Part shown: positions 1-8,127 of the stretch, piece after piece | How positions within the stretch are numbered: position 1 is the stretch's first letter | Layout: every line of letters begins with the position of its first letter | Assembly: GCA_023410055.1 (NCBI GenBank) | Contig: JAEYQK010000101.1 | Span: forward strand, 1-42,475 | DNA length: 42,475 bases | Direction of reading: 5' to 3' | Source of the DNA: Acidobacteriota bacterium | Lineage (GTDB): Bacteria > Acidobacteriota > Terriglobia > Terriglobales > Acidobacteriaceae | Notes under the pieces: generated by a model | Database searches by the model: none | Told to the model about the DNA's origin: nothing | Seen by the model: only the letters and a program-made list of their open reading frames with translations | Translations under genes and position numbers: made by a program

Positions 1-2
1 TC

Positions 3-242
3 TGCGCTGGTTTCGTCGGACTGATGTTCAACTTCGGTAAGGCTCGGAATCGGAAAAAGTGGCTCTTGATCTCGTTGCTGCTCGTGCTTGCCCTTGTGGG
101 ACTAGTGGGCTGCGGCGGTGGCAGCAAGAACACGTCGCCCAAACCCAATAGCGGCACATCGCCCGGAACCTACAACCTGACCCTGACCGCTTCCAGCGGC
201 TCGGCTACACATTCAATGACCATTCCTGTCACGGTGCAGTAG
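3..242 (+). CDS. C-terminal end of a large secreted/surface Ig-repeat protein (5' partial)
   Basis: The frame is open to the left window edge, so the ATG at 24 is probably internal rather than a start. What is visible is a basic patch (KARNRKK), a hydrophobic segment of about 20 residues, a Gly-rich stretch (GCGGGS), a Ser/Pro/Thr linker and a final beta-strand-like stretch ending in TIPVTVQ. This arrangement is typical of the C-terminal tails of long acidobacterial surface proteins with Ig-like or NHL-type repeats. Alternatively, if the ATG at 24 is used, it would be a 72-residue lipoprotein with the Cys in VGC as lipobox. The function of the parent protein cannot be told from this piece. 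Confidence 0.55.
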   Translation, partial: CAGFVGLMFNFGKARNRKKWLLISLLLVLALVGLVGCGGGSKNTSPKPNSGTSPGTYNLTLTASSGSATHSMTIPVTVQ

Positions 243-281
243 CAGCCAGTGGGACCGGGAGTCGGCCATGAGCAGGCTCCC

Positions 282-304
282 GTTCGTTCTTGTGGCGAAC
301 GAAC
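282..304 (+). terminator. Stem-loop after the surface-protein gene
   Basis: Perfect 8-bp inverted repeat GTTCGTTC / GAACGAAC with a 7-base loop, 40 bases after the stop at 242. A short T run (CCCTTTT) follows only about 10 bases later, so this is terminator-like rather than a textbook intrinsic terminator. Confidence 0.45.
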
Positions 305-1071
305 ACAACTGCCCTTTTCAGCGCTAAAGTGATCGGCCGTCCTTCCGCACCTGGCATACGACTCGCATTTGGCAAGGCGCGCGGCCCAGAACGGAATAAG
401 CGCGGACCATAAGGAGGCGCCTCCACCTCGATATCAAAGTCTCAAATCGCCGATTGCCAAAGTCCCCACTGGTCGGCCAGTGTAACGTAGTTGACTGCGT
501 GGGCTGGCACGTTGATGGTCGGTACAAGACCAGACACGAACCAAAACATTTGTGGCTGCGTGCCGGCGCCTGCATCACCCAGCGTTTTCAGTGCTTAGCA
601 GCTTCGATTTCGTGGGGGGGGTGGCAGCTGCTTTCGGGCCTGAGAGCTAGTCGTCTTACAACTTGGTGCCCACTACTGTCACGAGTTTGGGGCAGACCGA
701 GCAGTGGCGCCAGCAACAGCATCGACAGATAGGCAGTCGTGAATACCCCGCAGCAGTGTCCATCTACAAGGAAGACGCCACCACTGAGTCCGCATGGGCC
801 GATACGTTGCCGGGAGTTCTAGGTCGAAGTCGAACCATTGAGACTACTGCTGTCTGCTCATAAGCACCGCGACGGACACACCATACGACCGTGATGTGTT
901 ATTTCACCGATCGCGATTTGCCTGACCTTCGACGTTAGTCCGTGTTCTGCAGCTGAAAACCCGCGAGTTCGCGGCGCTTGTATGCCAGTTTCGTAGACCT
1001 TTTTGACGGAACCGCACTCCTGCAATACAAGTGGGGGTGTGGTGGCAAACCGGCGATCCGCCTTGGGCGGC
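305..1071. other. Intergenic stretch with no recognisable gene
   Basis: Several open frames of 60-95 codons exist on both strands but they overlap one another, begin without ribosome-binding sites and show no family resemblance. I see no RNA gene here. The promoter of the downstream three-gene operon presumably lies in the last 100-200 bases but I could not identify it with confidence. Confidence 0.4.
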
Positions 1072-1962
1072 ATGCAAGACGAACTCCTCAAAAGGCAGCT
1101 TTCCTGCGGGTCCTGGGCAGCCCTTGCCTCATCCGGCCAGGCGTCCACTGAAGCAACTTGCTATTCACTGCTGGCACTTGGAACTGCCGCTACAGAAAGC
1201 GTCGGACGAGGGCAGTCCTTCCTGCTGGTCAGCCAAAACCGCAATGGAAGTTGGCCGGTTTTCTCCGGAGATGATGCAGATGGCGCTTGGGTAACCGCCT
1301 TGGCGGCAATTGCGTTGCGCGATGTGGTGCCGGCAATCCCGGCGCGATTGCGCGCTTTCCACTGGTTGCTGCGCTTCACCGGGAAGGAGTCTGACTGGCT
1401 GTGGAAATGGAAGTTCCGCACGGCCGACCGGCACGTGAAATTTGATCCCGACAAGAGCGGCTGGCCATGGTTCCCGGATACCGTCAGTTGGGTCGTGCCT
1501 ACCTCGTTTGCCATCCTGGCGCTTGATCAACTCCCCTGTACCTGTGGCGGATTGGATCAAGTTCCAGCGCGGACTGACGCGGGGGTGCAGATGCTTCTGG
1601 ATCGCGCCTGCCCGTCCGGCGGATGGAACGCCGGCAATGGTGTTGTCTACGGAGAGCCGCTCTCGGCTCATGTGGATGACACGGCAGTTGCCTTACTGGC
1701 ATTGCGCGCTCATTCGCACCATGAGACCGTTGAGCGCGGCATGACCTTCCTGGAGAACTCCACCCCAACGCTCGATGCACCATGGAGCCTTGCCTGGGCG
1801 ATTCTGGCATTGGCCGCGCACGGCCGCGCCGTGGCCGCTCTTCAGGAACGCCTAGAGGCATCCCGGTCGCTCACCACTTGCGAAGACATCAGCACACGGG
1901 CTGTCTCCTGCCTGGCGCTTGATCATCGGCGCGCACTAGCCGCCTTCGGGATAGCGATATGA
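1072..1962 (+). CDS. Squalene-cyclase/prenyltransferase-repeat protein
   Basis: About 296 residues made of alpha/alpha-barrel repeats of the prenyltransferase and squalene oxidase type. QW-like repeat motifs are visible (FLLVSQNRNGSWPVF; MLLDRACPSGGWNAGNG), as is a HVDDTAVALLAL segment reminiscent of cyclase repeats. It is about half the length of a full squalene-hopene cyclase and I do not see a complete DxDD catalytic motif, so cyclase activity is not implied. The frame can be extended to a TTG at 1003 or a GTG at 1039; ATG 1072 was chosen because the repeat fold starts directly after it, though the ribosome-binding site is weak. Its stop overlaps the next start by four bases (ATGA), so it heads a translationally coupled operon with the DUF362 and CPBP genes. 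Confidence 0.7.
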   Translation: MQDELLKRQLSCGSWAALASSGQASTEATCYSLLALGTAATESVGRGQSFLLVSQNRNGSWPVFSGDDADGAWVTALAAIALRDVVPAIPARLRAFHWLLRFTGKESDWLWKWKFRTADRHVKFDPDKSGWPWFPDTVSWVVPTSFAILALDQLPCTCGGLDQVPARTDAGVQMLLDRACPSGGWNAGNGVVYGEPLSAHVDDTAVALLALRAHSHHETVERGMTFLENSTPTLDAPWSLAWAILALAAHGRAVAALQERLEASRSLTTCEDISTRAVSCLALDHRRALAAFGIAI

Positions 1963-2942
1963 AGTTGAGCCGCCGCGATTTTCTCGCTGGAACCGCTGCC
2001 ACGGCTGCCGGCACCTTGCTGACAGCGCCGTTCTTCCTGCCAAAATGTCATTGGCATCGCTTCGCCAAGCGTTCCCGCGTTGCCGTTTTGAATGCCGACA
2101 GTTATTCAGGTGCTATCGACCAACTTCTTCAACGTGGTCTGCAGCAGTTTGCCATCGATGTTCGCGGAAAGCGGGTTGTCCTCAAGCCGAATTTGGTCGA
2201 CTATCTCCCCGGCAATGCCATCAATACGCATCCGAGCCTGGTGCTCGCTGCGGCGGAGGCTTTTCGGCAGGCCGGGGCAGCGTCGGTCATTGTTGCAGAG
2301 GGGCCGGGCCATCAACGCGACACCCAACTGGTACTGGCCGAGAGCGGTTACGAATCACTTCTGCGTCAGGAGAAAATCCGCTTCGTCGATCTCAACCGTG
2401 ATGAACTGATCCGCACACGGTTGCGTGCCAGCTACACGGGGATGAGAACACTGTGGTTGCCGCGAACAGTGCTGGAGGCGGATTACCTGGTATCGATGCC
2501 GAAGATCAAGGCGCATCACTGGTCCGGAGTGACTCTGAGCATGAAGAACCTGTTCGGCGTGGTTCCCGGCGCACGCTACGGCTGGCCGAAAAACATCCTG
2601 CACTGGAAGGGCATTCAGGAGAGCATCCTCGATCTTTGCGCGACCGTGCCGATACACTTTGTGATCGCCGACGGCATCATCGCCATGGAAGGAAACGGCC
2701 CGCTTAACGGCAACCCCCGCGCGCTCGGCAAAGTAGTGATGGCGGATGATCCGCTCGCGGCCGATGCCACGTGTGCGCGCCTGATGGGGTTTCAACCCGA
2801 ACGAGTGGCGCATATTCGCGAGGCGGCACGGTTCCTGGGCAACGCAGAGATCGAACAGATCGACCAAGTGGGCGAACAAGTGTTGCGGCCGCGAGTCCCA
2901 TTTCAAGTCGTGCCGGAATTTCGGCATCTGCAATCGCTGTGA
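1959..2942 (+). CDS. Tat-exported DUF362 family protein
   Basis: 327 residues. The N-terminus is a twin-arginine signal (SRRDFLAGTAA followed by a hydrophobic stretch ending near residue 28), so the protein should be exported folded, probably with a cofactor. The rest matches the DUF362 family: VVLKPNLVDY, then NTHPSLVLAAAEAFRQAG, VSMPKIKAHH, MKNLFGVVPG and a C-terminal ADATCARLMGF segment. Many DUF362 proteins carry a C-terminal 4Fe-4S ferredoxin domain; this one does not. Biochemical function is unknown. The start overlaps the stop of the repeat protein by four bases, and its own stop overlaps a possible GTG start of the next gene, so the three are probably made together. Confidence 0.8.
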   Translation: MKLSRRDFLAGTAATAAGTLLTAPFFLPKCHWHRFAKRSRVAVLNADSYSGAIDQLLQRGLQQFAIDVRGKRVVLKPNLVDYLPGNAINTHPSLVLAAAEAFRQAGAASVIVAEGPGHQRDTQLVLAESGYESLLRQEKIRFVDLNRDELIRTRLRASYTGMRTLWLPRTVLEADYLVSMPKIKAHHWSGVTLSMKNLFGVVPGARYGWPKNILHWKGIQESILDLCATVPIHFVIADGIIAMEGNGPLNGNPRALGKVVMADDPLAADATCARLMGFQPERVAHIREAARFLGNAEIEQIDQVGEQVLRPRVPFQVVPEFRHLQSL

Positions 2943-2953
2943 TCAGCGGTCCT

Positions 2954-3616
2954 ATGTTCGTCCCCTGGCAAAAGTCGCGCGCGCCAGAATGCCCCTACTG
3001 GAGCTACGGGGATCTTGGCCTGTTTCTGGTAACGCTGGCTATGCTTACGCTTGCACTGCATGTGCTGGTGCGATTGCATTTCCTTCCCAAGGTCCAACTT
3101 TCTCATCCAAGCGACGGACTTCAGATCGCCATCGTGCTGTATCTGACGGTGAGTTTGTACGCGGTTCTCAAGCTGCGGTACCGCCAGCCGGTATTGGCAC
3201 CCCTGGGCTGGATACGTCCAAAGCCGCTGCAAGCCAGCGCATCGTTGGGAATCGGAGTGACCCTGGGGATTGTGGCGGCGCTGTATCAGCGCGCTCAATT
3301 ACCGGCTGTCGGCATCCCGCCCTCGTGGCCGCTGGTTCTGCTCGCCGCTTTGCTGGCTCCGATCCTGGAAGAATCTCTTTTCCGGGGATGCCTGTTTCCG
3401 CTCCTTGCCAGCAAAGTGGGGGACATTGTGGCGGTCGCCATCACCGCGGGAACGTTCGCGCTTTTTCACGGCCCAACGGATCTGACCCATTGGATCTCCT
3501 TTGGGCTGACTGGAATCGCCTATGGCCTGATCAGGGTCATCTCCGGAACCACGACCGCACCCGCAATGGCGCATTCGGCCTACAATCTGGTCCTCTTGTC
3601 GACGGCCCTGATGTGA
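2954..3616 (+). CDS. CPBP family intramembrane metalloprotease
   Basis: 220 residues with about six hydrophobic segments. The CPBP (Abi/CAAX protease) signature is complete: EE at residues 139-140 with R144 (ILEESLFRGCLFPLL), FALFHG with H172, and the third motif AHSAYN with H207. These residues bind the catalytic metal in the membrane in this family, whose bacterial members process prenylated or membrane peptides or give bacteriocin immunity. ATG 2954 is used here; a GTG at 2939 would overlap the DUF362 stop as GTGA and is an equally reasonable coupled start. Linkage to a prenyltransferase-repeat protein suggests, as inference only, a lipid- or isoprenoid-related substrate. Confidence 0.78.
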   Translation: MFVPWQKSRAPECPYWSYGDLGLFLVTLAMLTLALHVLVRLHFLPKVQLSHPSDGLQIAIVLYLTVSLYAVLKLRYRQPVLAPLGWIRPKPLQASASLGIGVTLGIVAALYQRAQLPAVGIPPSWPLVLLAALLAPILEESLFRGCLFPLLASKVGDIVAVAITAGTFALFHGPTDLTHWISFGLTGIAYGLIRVISGTTTAPAMAHSAYNLVLLSTALM

Positions 3617-3726
3617 GGGATGGTCCGGGTCTCGATGGATGTAGGCCCCGAGCCGGGCCGCAGAGCTAAACGACGCGAGCAGCAGCTGTTTGCCCCGGAA
3701 GCCAACCCCATCTAGTTTAGTAACAT

Positions 3727-3851
3727 GCCACCTTAAGGTAGCAAAATGTCAGTTTATGCTACCTTAAGGAAGCGTTTACTTGACAAATTCTTCCTCCCGT
3801 CAATAATCTCTTAAGGTAGCTTTATCCAACTTAATGCTACCTTAAGGCAAC
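3727..3851 (+). promoter_or_regulatory. hipBA promoter with four palindromic operators
   Basis: Four copies of a 16-bp element with core CCTTAAGG (consensus GCTACCTTAAGGTAGC) at 3727-3742, 3758-3773, 3805-3820 (one degenerate arm) and 3836-3851. Copies 1-2 and 3-4 are each 31 bp apart centre to centre, about three helical turns; the middle pair is 47 bp apart. A sigma-70-like promoter lies between them: TTGACA at 3780-3785, an 18-base spacer, TAATCT at 3804-3809, the latter overlapping operator 3. Operator 4 ends four bases before the antitoxin ATG. This is the layout expected for autorepression by a HipB dimer, as in E. coli hipBA. Confidence 0.85.
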
Positions 3852-3854
3852 ATA

Positions 3855-4196
3855 ATGACCGCAAAGAACCAACTCGTCGAAGCCCCGCCGTACGCCGTTG
3901 ACCAAGCGGTGAAGAACTTGGGAAAGAATCTGCGAACTGCGCGATTGCGCCGCGGGCTGACTATAGCGGAAGCAGCCGAGAAAATTGGCACCAATCGAAG
4001 AGTGGTGGCCGATGCCGAGAGAGGGAAGGTAACCAGCGCAATCGCGGTCTATGCCGCCTTGCTCTGGGTGTACGATCTGCTCTCCCCCTTTGAGGAATTG
4101 GCCAGCCCGCTGAAAGACGAGCAGGGCCTGGCTCTTGCGGCTCGCAGGGAACCAGCGCGCGCGCGCAAAGCCGGAGGCTTGGACAATGACTTCTAG
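3855..4196 (+). CDS. hipB: HipB-like antitoxin, XRE-family HTH repressor
   Basis: 113 residues. An XRE helix-turn-helix occupies about residues 20-75 (LGKNLRTARLRRGLTIAEAAEKIG, then NRRVVADAERGK as recognition region). The Arg/Ala-rich C-terminal tail is probably flexible. It lies directly upstream of, and overlaps by 11 bases, a HipA-type kinase gene, the classical antitoxin-toxin order. It should bind the four CCTTAAGG palindromes in its own promoter and neutralise the kinase. The ATG at 3855 is the only start downstream of the promoter and operators; the upstream AAGG is part of operator 4, so ribosome binding and operator overlap. Confidence 0.82.
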   Translation: MTAKNQLVEAPPYAVDQAVKNLGKNLRTARLRRGLTIAEAAEKIGTNRRVVADAERGKVTSAIAVYAALLWVYDLLSPFEELASPLKDEQGLALAARREPARARKAGGLDNDF

Positions 4197-5442
4197 CAAC
4201 GCGCGCGAGTGTTTCGTGTACATCACGCTTCCAGGAGCCGCCTCGGCGGTGACGGCGGGGAGGTTTGTGCTGGAAACGACGCGAACAGGCGATCCCCTGG
4301 GCCGCTTCGTTTATGGGCGCTCCTACCTTCAGAATCCCGACGCGGTGGAGATAGATCCGGTTGAGCTAAAACTCGCGGCGGGAACATTTGAAACGGCGCG
4401 TCTGCACGGCATTTTCGGCGCATTGCGTGACGCCGGTCCGGACTACTGGGGCCGACGTGTTATCGACAAACATGCCGCCAAGACGCAGCTTGGTGAATTG
4501 GATTACCTGCTGGAATCACCCGACGACCGTGCCGGCGCTCTCGGTTTTGGCTTAAATCAGGTTCCGCCGGCTCCGGTGCGGAAATTCAACCAGACAATTG
4601 ATCTGGAAAAGTTGCAGGAACTAGCAGAAGCGCTCGTGAAGGACGAAATCCCCGCCGATCCGGAAGCTCAGCAAGTCCAGGATCTACTCTTGCTCGGTAC
4701 CTCCATGGGCGGCGCCCGTCCAAAGGCGGTTGTGCAGGATGACGCCGGTCTGTGGATCGCCAAGTTCAATCGTCCCGATGACCGATGGAACAATACGCGC
4801 GTCGAACATGCGATGCTGCGTTTGGCGCGGCAGTGCGACATTAGCGTGGCCGAAAGCCGCATCGAAAACGTCGCGGGCAGGGATGTGTTGCTCATCAAGC
4901 GCTTCGACCGCGAACAAACCACTGAGGGATACACGCGCGCGCGGATGATCAGCGGCCTTACGGTTTTGCGTGCCGATGAGGCTGCCGAAGCCAGGATCCG
5001 ATGGTCCTACGTGTTGTTGGCCGAGGAACTGCGGCGCATCGTCGCGGAGCCAAAGAAGGATGCGCGCGAGCTGTTTCGGCGCATGTGCTTCAACGCGCTC
5101 ATCTCCAACCTCGATGACCATCCACGCAATCACGCCTTCCTGGCCAGGGGGGAAGATTGGGCCCTGTCTCCCGCCTACGATCTCACGCCCTCGCCGGTGG
5201 TGAGCCAGCAACACCGTGACCTGGCGATGGAATGTGGAGACCTCGGCCGCTATGCCAATCGGAAAAACATCCTCTCGCAGCATGCCCGTTTTCTGCTGAC
5301 CCAAGAGGAAGCGGAAAAAATCGTCGACGACATGACGGCTCAGGTCGCAAAGTGGTATGACACGGTTCGTGCCTCTGGCGTTTCAGAGAAGGATGCCGAG
5401 GCCATTCGCGCAGCGTTCTTGTATCCCGGCTTCTCGTTGTGA
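4186..5442 (+). CDS. hipA: HipA-like serine/threonine kinase toxin
   Basis: 418 residues, the usual HipA length. N-terminal HipA_N domain to about residue 125; kinase-like HipA_C domain follows. Visible catalytic features: glycine/serine loop GTSMGGARPK (Ser173, the position autophosphorylated in HipA), K193 in WIAKFN, catalytic segment NLDDHPRNH (D310, N315) and metal-binding AYDL (D332). HipA kinases typically phosphorylate glutamyl-tRNA synthetase or other translation components and cause growth arrest; the target here is unknown. ATG 4186 has a GGAGG eight bases upstream and overlaps the antitoxin end by 11 bases. All active residues are kept, so the toxin looks intact. Confidence 0.87.
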   Translation: MTSSNARECFVYITLPGAASAVTAGRFVLETTRTGDPLGRFVYGRSYLQNPDAVEIDPVELKLAAGTFETARLHGIFGALRDAGPDYWGRRVIDKHAAKTQLGELDYLLESPDDRAGALGFGLNQVPPAPVRKFNQTIDLEKLQELAEALVKDEIPADPEAQQVQDLLLLGTSMGGARPKAVVQDDAGLWIAKFNRPDDRWNNTRVEHAMLRLARQCDISVAESRIENVAGRDVLLIKRFDREQTTEGYTRARMISGLTVLRADEAAEARIRWSYVLLAEELRRIVAEPKKDARELFRRMCFNALISNLDDHPRNHAFLARGEDWALSPAYDLTPSPVVSQQHRDLAMECGDLGRYANRKNILSQHARFLLTQEEAEKIVDDMTAQVAKWYDTVRASGVSEKDAEAIRAAFLYPGFSL

Positions 5443-5641
5443 GCCGCCCACGGTTGTTGCAGTAGGATTCCAAAGTCGCGCTCTGCACCACGGTGGACTT
5501 TGAACTGTCGAGGACCGAACCTGAACGACTCGCCTTTGCCTTTACCGTTGACGATCACGGCACCGCCGGGAAGTAACAATCGATTCCGAGATGCGCTGCC
5601 TTCTCAAGGGGAATTCGCCCTTCATCCAGAGCGGGGTTGTG

Positions 5642-6328
5642 ATGCTGGAGAAAGGAGCGGCCCTCCATCGCGCGATCTGGGCCAAACATCATGGGCTCGA
5701 TCTCAGTTCCATTCCACCACTCGTCCGCGTGAACGGAGAGAAGCTCGACTGCCGAATTTCTAGCTTGGTGCCCAAGCCATCGAAGCATAGTCCACCGAAC
5801 CTCATCTTCGTGCCCGATGAGGAAATGCGCTCGCTCGTGACCGAGTACGGGTTCGTCCAATATCCACTGTTGATTCCCGCTAGATCTGTGGCGGAGGCAC
5901 GCAAGGTCGGCATTCGTCGCTCTCCCGACAAGCATGCCCGCAAGTGCCGGGTCTGTCAGAAGCAGATCACGACGAAAGAAGACTTTCATGCACGGGATGA
6001 TCTGCGTGCATGTCGGCTCGGAATCGCAACGCGACGAGCACAAGGGGGCAGGAGCTCACCAATGCAAGTTTGTGGCACAGGTATGATCGGACCTGTCGCG
6101 CCAACCGATTCTGGATCAGCGCGCTGCACACATGGCACAAAATCAGTGGGTTCCAGCCCGGAATCAGTCGTCTCCAGTGAGCCCAAAGGCGCGCCTACCT
6201 GTGCCATAAACGTGCCGTACGCCTCGATCCCATATGAGCTAAAGTGTTTGTTTTCAATACCAACTTACGAACGCTTCCGTGCGGGCCTGGGTGGTGGTAA
6301 GCAATTGAAAATAGGCGGCTTAAGTTGA
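5642..6328 (+). CDS. Hypothetical protein with HNH-like N-terminal half
   Basis: About 228 residues from ATG 5642 (the frame is open from 5591). The segment ALHRAIWAKHHG ... VRVNGEKLDCRISSLVPK resembles the HRLVW...NHINGNKLDNRIENL pattern of HNH/AP2-type endonucleases, but the expected HNH histidine-asparagine core is altered to VRVNG, so nuclease activity is doubtful. A CRVC pair lies further on. The last 90 residues are low in family resemblance and may be read-through of non-coding DNA. The gene sits between hipBA and a tRNA remnant, a location typical of mobile or island DNA. An opposing frame at 5555-6043 is a competing, less convincing reading. Confidence 0.35.
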   Translation: MLEKGAALHRAIWAKHHGLDLSSIPPLVRVNGEKLDCRISSLVPKPSKHSPPNLIFVPDEEMRSLVTEYGFVQYPLLIPARSVAEARKVGIRRSPDKHARKCRVCQKQITTKEDFHARDDLRACRLGIATRRAQGGRSSPMQVCGTGMIGPVAPTDSGSARCTHGTKSVGSSPESVVSSEPKGAPTCAINVPYASIPYELKCLFSIPTYERFRAGLGGGKQLKIGGLS

Positions 6329-6348
6329 AATCGAGGGTGCCTGCTTTG

Positions 6349-6397
6349 ACGACTCTTAATCAGTAGGTTGAAGGTTCGATTCCTTCCGCGCTCACCA
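6349..6397 (+). pseudogene. 3' fragment of tRNA-Lys (CTT), probable attachment-site remnant
   Basis: From the anticodon arm to CCA the sequence reads as a tRNA: loop CTCTTAA (anticodon CTT), T-arm GAAGG-TTCGATT-CCTTC at 6370-6386, acceptor 3' strand CGCGCTC at 6387-6393, discriminator A and encoded CCA at 6395-6397. A complementary acceptor 5' strand (GAGCGCG) and a D-arm are absent upstream, and the anticodon stem pairs poorly on its 5' side. This is what remains when a tyrosine-recombinase element integrates into a tRNA gene and duplicates its 3' end. A full copy should exist outside the window. Confidence 0.7.
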
Positions 6398-6428
6398 TAA
6401 CTCCTTACAAACAAGCGAGATATGATGA

Positions 6429-6455
6429 CCTCCCGAAAGGGAGGGTTTCTTCTTT
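6429..6455 (+). terminator. Intrinsic terminator following the tRNA fragment
   Basis: CCTCCC-GAAA-GGGAGG stem with a stable GNRA tetraloop (6429-6444) followed by the T-rich run GTTTCTTCTTT. Placed 31 bases after the tRNA CCA, it fits a native tRNA terminator and argues that the tRNA 3' half is linked to its original downstream DNA on this side. Confidence 0.8.
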
Positions 6456-6951
6456 GTGTGCGTGTCCGTGCTGTGTCCGAATTGGGCGTAGGGATACAGA
6501 CTTAGTGCGCGAATCGCGGGTGTGTCAAAGCGACGGCTCTTGAGTTCGTTAAGAAAAGCGTTGAAGGCATAGAACTCCAGCATTGTTCACCTTATATCTG
6601 CATATCTGCGAGCGGATTCATAGAGAGCAGGACAGAGAAGGCAGAAGCATTAACAACTTCACACCTATCGAATCGTAAAAGCCGCTCCGCGTGAGTTCGA
6701 AAGAGGGACTACCCGGTGGGTTCGTACGATGCCGCATCTCTTCCCGTGCCAATTCGGAATCGCACTCTGGAGTGAGATTGATGATGATGAGCTATGGAAA
6801 CAACAGTTTTTGCGCTTGACCGCATTGAACTCTGAGGCGCGTTGTCCGCTGTTGCAACTTGCAAGGCAAAGCTGCTTTGAACAATTACTCTGCGGCACGC
6901 TGGCCGGCCTCCAACACAGGGAAAGAGACTCTCGTGCTATTGGCACTTCCG
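6456..6951. other. Intergenic stretch between tRNA scar and nifV
   Basis: Nothing recognisable. A minus-strand frame (6392-6583) ends inside the tRNA fragment and could be the decayed end of an integrase, but it has no catalytic motif. Overlapping frames at 6665-6991 and 6729-7007 run against the end of nifV and have no family resemblance. Confidence 0.35.
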
Positions 6952-8121
6952 TCAGGTCGGCGAGTCTTGTCGGTGGGGCAGGGGTTTCCATCGGTACTCC
7001 TGGCTAAAAACAGAATCGAATAGTTCCGCCAGCGATACAGAGCGCTTATTGTGTGTTGCCAACGCACGAACCGTTGCCAAAAGCACCTCCGCCTCACGTG
7101 CATTTAAAGGAATCCCTTGACCGGAGAATGTGTGCACAACACTTGCGGTCCCGGAGTGCTTGCCAAGGACAATTTCGGTTCGAGAATGCCCGACGTTATC
7201 TGCTGGATAAGCCTCGAATGCGTCTGGATGTTTGATCAAGGCAGCGCAATGAATGCCGGATTCGTGCCGGAATATGTCCCTCCCGGTTACCGGCCTGTCA
7301 TGGGGAATAATGTGTCGGGAGGCCTGAGCCACGAGCGCACAGAGTTTTCCCAGTCCGTGAGTGGTGATCCCATGCTCGATTCCGAGCGAGCACTGTGCGG
7401 CCATTACGACCTGCTCAAGTGCGGCGTTGCCTGCGCGCTCTCCCAATCCATTAACAGTTACGCTGACACAATCAGCACCTCCCTGGATGGCCGCTATTGT
7501 GTTGGCGGTCGCCATGCCAAGATCGTTGTGGCCGTGGAATTCCAATCGCGTGCGGATTACAGACTTTCGCAGCTTGGAAAAAACTTCGTGCGTCCGCAGC
7601 GGATTCCATACGCCGACGGTGTCCGCAATGCGAACGCGATCGGCACCGTTCACCTCGGCAAAAGCGGCAAAGTCGACGACAAAGTTTGTGTCTGCACGCG
7701 ATGCATCTTGCGCCCCGACGGAGACGTGGGCGAATCTGCTTCTGCCGTTCTCGATCAATTTGGGAAGGTTGTCAACCAGCCAATTACGATCTTTCCCGAT
7801 TGATTGCAGCTGAATGGTTGAAACGGGGAAAGCAATGTGGACCGACTTGAGGCCACACGTCTCCGCCGCAAGAAGGTCGTCCTCGCGGGCGCGGCACCAG
7901 CCTGTCAGTCGCACTGGAAGACCGAGGTCAAGCAGTATGCGGATGTCGTCGCATTCCGCTCCACCCATCGCTGGAATGCCGCATTCGATCTCCGGAACGC
8001 CGATCTCGAATAGCGCGCGCGCAATCGCCACCTTCTCTTCACGTGAGAAGACAATGCCCGGCGCTTGCTCGCCGTCGCGCAGTGTACTATCGATGATCCA
8101 AACGTCCCGATGTTTCTTCAT
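6952..8121 (-). CDS. nifV: Homocitrate synthase NifV
   Basis: 389 residues, the normal NifV/DRE-TIM length. Condenses acetyl-CoA and 2-oxoglutarate to homocitrate, the organic ligand of FeMo-cofactor. The DRE-TIM signature is at the N-terminus (DSTLRDGEQAPGI), with the metal-binding EFHGHNDLGMA region, NGLGERAGNAALEQV, and RHESGIHCAAL in the communication region. Last gene of the nif operon. The start at 8121 is six bases after the stop of the small membrane protein, but the bases before the ATG (CTAGCTCCTT) contain no Shine-Dalgarno sequence, so translation probably depends on coupling to the upstream gene. The alternative roles in this family (isopropylmalate or lysine-pathway homocitrate synthase) are unlikely in this context. 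Confidence 0.93.
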   Translation of the reverse strand: MKKHRDVWIIDSTLRDGEQAPGIVFSREEKVAIARALFEIGVPEIECGIPAMGGAECDDIRILLDLGLPVRLTGWCRAREDDLLAAETCGLKSVHIAFPVSTIQLQSIGKDRNWLVDNLPKLIENGRSRFAHVSVGAQDASRADTNFVVDFAAFAEVNGADRVRIADTVGVWNPLRTHEVFSKLRKSVIRTRLEFHGHNDLGMATANTIAAIQGGADCVSVTVNGLGERAGNAALEQVVMAAQCSLGIEHGITTHGLGKLCALVAQASRHIIPHDRPVTGRDIFRHESGIHCAALIKHPDAFEAYPADNVGHSRTEIVLGKHSGTASVVHTFSGQGIPLNAREAEVLLATVRALATHNKRSVSLAELFDSVFSQEYRWKPLPHRQDSPT

Positions 8122-8127
8122 AAGGAG

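Noticed and set aside
5555..6043. 162-codon minus-strand frame
   Set aside because: Competes with the plus-strand HNH-like frame; no motif seen and Trp/Cys placement looks like antisense noise.
6392..6583. Minus-strand frame next to the tRNA fragment as an integrase remnant
   Set aside because: Position is suggestive but no R-H-R-Y residues or core-binding motif are visible, so I do not call it an integrase.
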